From contig QCXZ01000075.1 of the NCBI GenBank assembly GCA_025024175.1, positions 7,068,001 through 7,132,000 on the forward strand: DNA of 64,000 bases. The letters are read 5' to 3'. The notes under the pieces were generated by a model that saw only the letters and a list, made by a program, of their open reading frames with translations, had not been told where the DNA came from and searched no databases. The first letter of the stretch is position 1; the number at the start of each line of letters is the position of its first letter. Both the position numbers and the translations under genes were made by a program. The stretch is from Rhyzopertha dominica (Eukaryota > Arthropoda > Insecta > Coleoptera > Bostrichidae). Below are positions 57,130-64,000 of the stretch, in pieces.

Positions 57130-57900
57130 ATCGATATGATGAAAAATACGGATTTTATCCTGCATAAACCACGTAGAGTAGTACGTACAAACAGCCTTAA
57201 GAAAAAAGTTCCAATTCCCATGACCAGTGCGAAGGCGATTTAGAGTGACCCAAGACTTTCTCGGGAGGTCAGTCCCTGCTACCTTTACTGTAGGATCGTC
57301 TATAAGCTATTGATTGAATATATCATGTTTTTTAAGTTGCCAAGCAGAATACCATGCATCTTCAATGGTATAATGAGCGCGAAGGAAATCTTCTGTCCAC
57401 AGAGGTTTTCTGGAAGTTAGCTGAGTTGTAGGTAGCTCTTGCAGATCTCGGGAAATCAGAAACTCCTTAGGAGCTGATTGATATTTTTGTCAAGCTTTAT
57501 ACGTAGCAGACTGTCTGCGAATCTACGGAAGGGTAATGTTTGAAAGAATCGGAAGCCAAGGTAATGGAGTTGACTTAATTGCTCCGGTGATTAATCGCAC
57601 TTCAGTATTCAGTTGAGTGTCAATTTTTCCTATGTGATGGCTGTTTTTCCAAACATGACAGCGGTACTCAGCAATGCTATAAAGTAGGGCAGTTGCAAAA
57701 GTACGGAGTACACTTGCATCTGCACCCCAACTTGTACCAGTATATCTAGGGTCACTGCAAGGTATTTTGATGAGAAGTTATGTTTAAGAATCATGTTATT
57801 TGGCATAACTTGAAGTTGTTTTGTCTTTTGATGATTGTGCAGATGAAAACAAGTTACTTCTGTCATATTAAACTGGTATAAAAGCCTGTGCAAGTGGTCT
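57130..57900 (-). mobile_element. jockey-type LINE fragment, second copy
   Basis: Matches 1560-1960 of the first copy and extends further 3'. From high to low: NMTEVTCFHLHNHQKTKQLQ, ILKHNFSSKYLAVT, a deletion of about 85 bases relative to copy 1, LLSTAVMFGKT, then LPILSNITLP and a post-RT region not kept in copy 1 (SAPKEFLISRDLQELPTTQL, PRKSWVTLNRLRTGHGN). The RT active site itself is outside this fragment. Dead. Confidence 0.82.
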
Positions 57901-60849
57901 TTATTTTCCGTGATTAATACTACCCACCATCTGCGTAATATAATATTTTAATTTCTTTGTCTTCCACTTTGTACCCTTGAAGTTTGCCTATTGAGCACCC
58001 TCTAAGTACAGACACTTAAAAAACTAAGGATGTTCTAAATTCGACGTCTACCCAAGTTTATCTATTTATTATTGAGATAATAACAGCTCTTCAAGGCGAA
58101 GACAGTTTCTAAAAAAGATTAATCACAGGGGAACTATCCATTTTAAACAACAAATGTCGCCTAAAATTTGCAATAATATACAAGATATTCAATGTAATAT
58201 AAGAAATGTGCTTGTTTCTAAAATGCGTGAAACAAGTCATATACCCAAAATGGATAGAACACACATGCAGCTAGATGCTTCCCCCCTGAATAGTCTGCCA
58301 GTGAAACCATACACATATAGCTTATCCCTGCTATATACAGCAACTCCCTAAGTCAAGCGTGGGAAAAAATGAATCGTTTATTCAGTTCACGATTCGCCAC
58401 TTTTTTCCCGAAACACTAAACACCGTGAAGTCAATATTTCCCCTGACCCCTGCCTCAGATTAACATATTTAAACGCCGAAGGGCACGCGCCCCTACGCAT
58501 TTCTATTTCTCTTCGGCCGATACATATTTATGGGGTGCCACGCATTTTATGCGCCATCTCCAGTTTCTTTCTTCTGACGGATATCCGACGTGGATCACAT
58601 AAGGTTGCGTGTCGATGTTGGAAATAGGTGAAAATAAAGCGCAAGAGGCAGAAAGCGTTGTAGTCGAAGTATCACTTTCGCACTATCCATGAATTTAATA
58701 TCTATGGCTTTTAAAGGTATGAGGAAAATTGAAACGTTCCAATAAATAAAATTTATGAGTTCCTGGAACACATTAAACAATGTGACCTTTAAACATAGCG
58801 ATTTGAAGTTTTAAGCATTAAAGTTGAAAACCATAATACCTTATGCTTATATAGCAGTTGATTTCGTAATATACCGAGGGTTATGTTAAGCGCATAGCTG
58901 ATACTTCAGAACTAGCTGATATAGGCATGCACTTAATTTTTTTCTTTCTTTTTGTGTTTCATAAAAGAAACAAAATTTTGTTTGAACTTGTGTCGGGCAA
59001 ATTTTGAGGTTCTTCGTCTTTGACAAAGATTACAGGTGTAATCGAAACGTCTGACTAATAACTTTTTGTCAGTGTTTTCAAGTGACAGCGATCTTTTCGA
59101 GAAAATATTATCTTATAGTTGTAGAAGTGGTAATTACCTTAAGATTACTTTCTCAAAACNTCGATTTTAACGGTNTTGGCAATGTGTTACGATTGGGAGT
59201 TCTATCGTCTTCTATTGAAGGTCCTACAATGTTCTATGATTTCTCGAAACGTGAATTTTCCACACCATCACTTCGAGACTTCGTTACGCCGATGTTCCGT
59301 ACATAAGGNTTCTTATGTCTGCTGATAAATCTTCCATAATGTTCTATGTTTTCTCGAAACGTCGATATCAAAATTTTCCATCGCAAGTCAGTTTCGGCAA
59401 CTTGGCGGTTATCTAACGCAAGTTCGCACCCACCCCAAAGGAAGGCATAGTGCTACGCGACACCAGTGTTCTTGCACGGAAAGAAGTCGCCTAAAAATTA
59501 TTCCTGTAATATTGTAGTGCTAAATGAATAGTAAAATACAGTATATTTGTATTTACGGTTCAAATATCTTTGGTTGCATTTTAACGGCAAATATACTACA
59601 TTTTTCACGTATTTTGTAGTACACCCTACATAGCTAAATTTGATATAATTATTATAATTAGTATTACAAGTTTATAGGAACCCCATCATTCAAACAAGTT
59701 GTAGATTTAAGTGTAAAGCAATATAATAAAAATGGAAGTAGTAATAAGCAGTACTTGATAAAGTAAAATTTGTAGTATTTAAAATGCTGCGCATGCACAT
59801 GTAGTACGAATGAGTGAATTTGGCGGCTAAGGTTTGTTATTTCTTATATCTGTTCTGACCAGTGACTACTCTAGTAACACGTGTGAAAAACCACGTTAAG
59901 AAGAACCAACGCGGATCAACGCGATTTTCATCTTTCGTGTATGTATTATTATAATCAGGTGAACATGAACGAGGCTAAAAAGCTTTTAGAAGAGTGGTAA
60001 TTGCCCGAGTTAATTGGAACATTCATAGGTAAGTGTATCAAATGTGATATAATGGGCCAAAAACCAAATTTATAGACGGTCTAAATTGCTTAAGCTTCAA
60101 TATTAGTCGGATTATAAAAAAAGAATACGAATTACGTAGAAACAGAAATAATGTTTCTAGTAAAATGTATTTAGCATGTATAATTATTTATTTTTATTAT
60201 ATGGTGCACAGTGAAACTGTTAATTGGGCTTGTTTGGAGTGATACCGTTGATTGACGTATTCTTGGAATACGTCAATCAACGGTGATACTGTTATTCCTA
60301 GCGATTTTCATCAGTTGTATGTATAAATGAAAACAATGTTTTTGTGTATATGTATGATTATACGTGTAACTAACGCTTTTATTATATATAACTGCAATAA
60401 ATTTTAATCTTCCTGTTATAATAATGTAGTAGAAGGCACTACAAAACGGTGTCTACAAAAGCTCAGATAATTTTACTAGAAGTTGCCTCTAGCGCGTATA
60501 GCGCTAAAAATTGCAAGAGCTCAGTCTACAATTGTAAAACAAATTGCTACAACTTTTTTTTCCGTGTAAGTTCTGATAGTTGGATGTAAGAAGAAAGTTT
60601 CTTCTTTATTTGCTCCTAATGTTGTTACTACCTCTTTTGACTAGCTTAAATCAATCGGAGATAGCTCCGAAGCTATACAGGCAACGACAAGAATGTCAAA
60701 ACCTCAAGACAAAACAAGCAACTTGGGAACCACCCTGAAAAGCAACAACAAGCCTTCAAAACAAAATAAATATTATTAACGAAAGCTACTATACCCAAAC
60801 AAGAATTAAAATATCCAAAGCAACCACCTACTGTAACACAAAATTAAGA
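57901..60849. other. no gene recognised; hairpin and exon-like scrap
   Basis: About 3 kb AT-rich with Ns at 59160-59310. A short start-like stretch (59965-60031: MNEAKKLLEEW, stop, LPELIGTFI, then GTAAGT) resembles the first exon of SAM-like proteins but contains TAA. The perfect hairpin at 60244-60284 is listed separately. Confidence 0.4.
60244..60284. repeat. perfect 19-bp hairpin
   Basis: ACCGTTGATTGACGTATTC (60244-60262), loop TTG, exact reverse complement (60266-60284). There are no mismatches. Too short in the loop for a usual pre-miRNA; origin unknown. Confidence 0.9.
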
Positions 60850-61770
60850 ATACTCAACAAAATTAAAACACTTTCAAAATGTTGGCCATTTTTCCTTAAA
60901 CAAGGATATATGCTCGGCGTATGAGAGAATTCCTGACATTTCCAAAAACATTAGGCTTATCTGGTTAGCAGCTGCAACCATCCTTTCCCATAATTCCTTT
61001 TTTAAGTGCTTCATGAGAAAAAGTCCAACGATGTGAGATCAGGAGATATAGGCGGTCAATGTGTGGGTAGTTTTCGCCAAGACAGCGAAAATTGCGGAGG
61101 AGCTCCGTCATGTTTGTAATTTATATCTGAACGAAATTGCAATGGAACATCTTTAAGCAATAATGGTAATGTGTGTGTTAAAACCAGGTACCAGGTACAC
61201 TGGGCCGATTAAATTATCGCCAACGATATATGTATAAACGTTTAATTCAAATTGCCTTCAAAATAAGAAAGGCGTATGGCACGGGGATTTTCATTACTCC
61301 ATATGCGTAAGATGTAAAAATTTATCACACCATTTCTTGTTAATTATGCTTTGTCTGTGAAAAATATCTTTCCCAGGAAATGTATATTAGCTTTAGAAGC
61401 CATTGTTCAACCACTGCCAAAAATCCACCCTTGCGTTGGTGCCTACACCTTAAAACTCTTGCGCAGGAAAAAGATAGAACGGACGTAACAATTGCTCTTA
61501 TAGTGCTTTGTGAACAGTAGTTTTGGATATATTTAACTGTCTGGAAATTCTTCGCACATTTTCTTTCTGGACAATTTTCGACAGTATTCAAAATTTCTTC
61601 ATCAACATCAGGATTTACCTGGTGAGGAGGTCCAGTATTACCTGAACTCTTCCTCAATGTGCCATGCTCTCTAAATCTTCTGTCAATCGATGCAAAAGTT
61701 GTATGATGAAGAGTTCGTCGGTTTGGATACTGTTCCACGTATAGTCGAGCAAGAGCACGACAATTCATAT
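60850..61770 (-). mobile_element. mariner-like element remnant (HTH plus catalytic scrap)
   Basis: The minus-strand start at 61768 (MNCRALARLYVEQYPNRRTL, HHTTFASIDRRFREHG, PPHQVNPDVDEEILNTVE) is the HTH and second HTH of insect mariner-like transposases. Downstream in broken frames: NLIGPVYLVPGFN, HDGAPPQF with the second catalytic Asp (about 61110), SPDLTSLDF (about 61035), then LKKELWERMVAAANQIS. Many stops. A different subfamily from copies A-C. Confidence 0.8.
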
Positions 61771-63183
61771 CGGCTTTACCCTATGTGAGAAGAAAAACTA
61801 AAACTACTTAGTAACGACAAAAACAAGCTTATAAATTAAGTCAGTGAATTGACGTTTCACAAATATGGCTTACACACTTTTTCATCAGAAATCTCAACAC
61901 TGACGTTTTGAAAAGATAATTTTCTCAGAAACTGTTAACTTTTGACAAATTTTTCGAGGTAAAAATTTTTAGATGCTTAACGCGTGTTTACAATGAAATG
62001 ATCTAGTTTACAAGTAAATACCCATACCTACTTGAATGTCTATGTACAATAATTCTACTAAGAAAGATACTAGTTCCAACTATTTCACTTTTGAGCTGTT
62101 TTAGGCAAATTTTTTGGTGGTATACACAAATTCAAATATCAACTTACCATTGCTGTGAAAGCTTAATACTACAAACTAAAGGCAGTAAATTATATCCAGT
62201 TTAAACCTTTCATAATCATCAATTTGCCATCCAACATTTAATAAAGGTTTTATTTAAATTTATTTGATTACCCGTGGTGCACAGCTATCAAAAGCTACAC
62301 GTTTTTAAAAGTATTAATAATTGCGTTAATTCCCATATTAAATTTAATGACTTCGCAACTACATTGAAATGGAAATTTATAGAAATATGCAACTTTGGTT
62401 GTTTTATAAAAGCCTACAATTAAATGAACAAACCTGTCAGCTCTACTAATGGAAATAAAGCAAATCGCTAATGCAAATACGAACTAATTAACTTAAATAT
62501 CAGCTCATGATTTTGCTTTTTCAGTGGATTTTATGACAGCGACCCAGTATGAAACCGGTTACACATTCAATTCGAACGTTCCATGTGGACGAAGAGCGCA
62601 ATACCATTTCCATGCAACTGTGAGCTTTACAGTGTTGAGAATGAATCATTGCATATTTATTTAAAGTTTTCCGAGTGCAATCTTATGCAGACAAAGTTGA
62701 AGTGGTGCTTCAGTCTCGCTCTCCAGCTAAATGTATTAAATATTGATTTATCCTAAAACGGAGGGAATGCTCTATTTTTCGTGGTGTTTTCGTTTGATCC
62801 ATTTGGAGCTCAGCTCTGATTTCAGGTGATAAAATAGGTCTAAATAGTTACAGTGAAATCTTTGTCATATCAATAACTTATACAGTTCTATTGAAAGCTC
62901 TGGAGACTAGCGCAGAAAAATTTCAAGGGAGAAATCATTTACTCCATCCGTGTAAGGAAAGGGATGAAACTTAGTATAGTAATGCAACTCTCTTACCGTT
63001 ATTAAAACCCTGCAATAAAATTTATCTTTCATCTCGAACAGCAGGCGGCCCCTCACAAGTTACCGCAAATAACCGGATTACCATAAACTTAGTTCCGATT
63101 CTCGGAAGATGGTTAAGCAGAATCGGATTATTTAAAGTTCACTACCGGTCAAACCAAAACTAGCATTCAGTCTTAGTATTTCT
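61771..63183. other. no gene recognised
   Basis: AT-rich DNA without coding signal or repeat ends that I can support. Confidence 0.5.
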
Positions 63184-64000
63184 GTGTGCGAGACAAGAGA
63201 AGCGAAAAATGTTTCGTCCTTGGGAAATGCTGCTCCGAGAAACGCTCAGAATGAAGTTGCTGACGCTGACATGGAAGTGCAAATTGAAGAAAACAAGAGG
63301 AATCGTGGTTACCTTACCCAAGATACCAAAGAAATCATAAAAAATGTATACAATTTTTTGATAATAAAAAGGAGGCAGTGCTTCGTTAAAAGAGACAAGT
63401 GAAATGGTTGGCGTCCCCTACACGACTGTGAGAGATATTATTGAAAATAAAGGCAATTCAAGAAAATCACGCAATATGGAGAAATTTCTAAATATATCAA
63501 AAGAGCTTTGGAAAGAGATAAAAAAAGTGATTTACCTAATATATAAGGAAAATAAAGTTCCAACTACGGGAAGTCTGAAATTAAAACTTTTGAAATTAAG
63601 ATATGACATAAGTTATTGCAAAGGGTGGTTCAGAAAATACTTGAGGAGCATCGGTTTCAATTATAGTACATATAACCAACGTTTGTGCATAATGGAATCA
63701 ACCCGACTAAAAAGAATGAGACAGGATTATATAAACGAAATCAGAGGGTACCGCCAAGAAAATCGTAATATCGTGAAACACGGTACGACACCCACGACTT
63801 GATAAAAAAAGCTCTGACAGATGGGACAAATAACTGCGTTCTGCAAGCACCACCTTTGAGCGGAAAACGAATTATAATTCTTCATGCGGGAGGAAGTGAT
63901 GGGTGGGTGGAAAATGGCTTATTACTGTCAGCGAAACAGATTCAAAATTGTTCTGCTGACTACCATTGCGACATGGACTCTGCACTTTTTCAAACTTGGT
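63184..64000 (+). pseudogene. DD82E-like transposase, copy 3, cut by window edge
   Basis: N-terminal half kept here: RGYLTQDTKEIIKNVYNFL (first HTH, 63300), a frame change at about 63400, SEMVGVPYTTVRDIIENKGN, then the second HTH (LKLKLLKLRYDISYCKGWFR, KYLRSIGFNYSTYNQ) and RQENR at 63758. At that point a small deletion removes the segment with the first catalytic Asp (PIFFLDE in copy 1) and shifts the frame; after it YDTHDLIKKALTDGTNNCVL and IIILHAGGSDGWVENGLLLS continue to the window end. It supplies the HTH half that copies 1 and 2 lack. Because of the lost Asp it is inactive whatever lies beyond. Confidence 0.85.

Noticed and set aside
59965..60031. SAM-like first exon with GTAAGT donor
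   Set aside because: In-frame TAA and no downstream exon recognised.
60244..60284. microRNA precursor
   Set aside because: Perfect 19-bp stem with a 3-base loop is too short for a Drosha/Dicer substrate.

Overview
The window is AT-rich animal DNA, almost certainly from an insect. Its elements are insect-type: DD41D and DD34D mariner-like transposases, a jockey-type LINE, a Dong/R4-type LINE sitting in (TAA)n, Penelope-like elements and a FLYWCH-MULE. The one clear host gene is a tandem-module Sina/SIAH-like protein, a kind that is expanded in insects. A beetle is my guess, with low confidence. Nothing prokaryotic is present: no operons, rRNA or CRISPR.

Layout. 1.5-3.2 kb: decayed jockey-type LINE (-). 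4.77-6.93 kb: full-length Mutator-like element with a near-perfect target duplication and a frameshifted FLYWCH+MULE transposase. 8.7-10.8 kb: broken IS630/Tc1-mariner-type element (DD82E-like, 'Sailor'-like); relatives lie at 29.1-30.6 kb and at the right edge (63.2-64.0 kb). 10.93-12.67 kb: non-autonomous hAT element with a 15-bp TIR and perfect 8-bp TSD. 15.5-16.2 kb: tyrosine-recombinase (Crypton-like) remnant. 17.9-20.0 kb: two young Dong-like LINE copies, each preceded by (AAT)n. 20.1-21.0, 24.4-25.8, 36.1-37.0, 47.1-47.3, 54.1-54.8 and 60.9-61.8 kb: mariner-like (mostly rosa/DD41D-type) copies. 32.1-34.3 kb: hAT remnant. 37.6-38.0 kb: two tRNA-derived SINE-like units, inverted. 38.0-38.4 kb: RTE-like RT scrap. 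39.0-40.8 kb: unclassified inverted-repeat unit. 42.3-44.0 kb: pogo/Tigger element. 45.0-46.5 kb: intact Sina-like host gene (-). 51.1-52.4 kb: 1.3-kb mariner with one frameshift. 52.6-54.1 kb: Penelope-like RT and GIY-YIG remnant.

The most unusual finding is a set of hammerhead self-cleaving ribozymes carried by short non-autonomous insertions. (i) A 522-bp insertion (48573-49094) with a perfect 10-bp target duplication holds two hammerheads on opposite strands. (ii) A roughly 345-bp insertion (52911-53255) with an 11-14-bp duplication interrupts a Penelope-like RT and carries a different, well-formed hammerhead. A 154-bp piece of the same family, with a perfect 9-bp duplication, sits inside a mariner remnant at 54617-54770. 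These fit the idea of animal retrozyme-like elements, ribozyme-bearing circular RNAs mobilised by Penelope-like machinery. A decayed hammerhead-like motif also lies at 30920-30963.

The transposons have layered onto each other (hammerhead element into PLE; hammerhead fragment into mariner; Dong into microsatellite), so relative ages can be read directly. Two AT-rich stretches with many TAATTA-type sites (27.8-28.0 and 55.2-55.6 kb) are candidate regulatory DNA.
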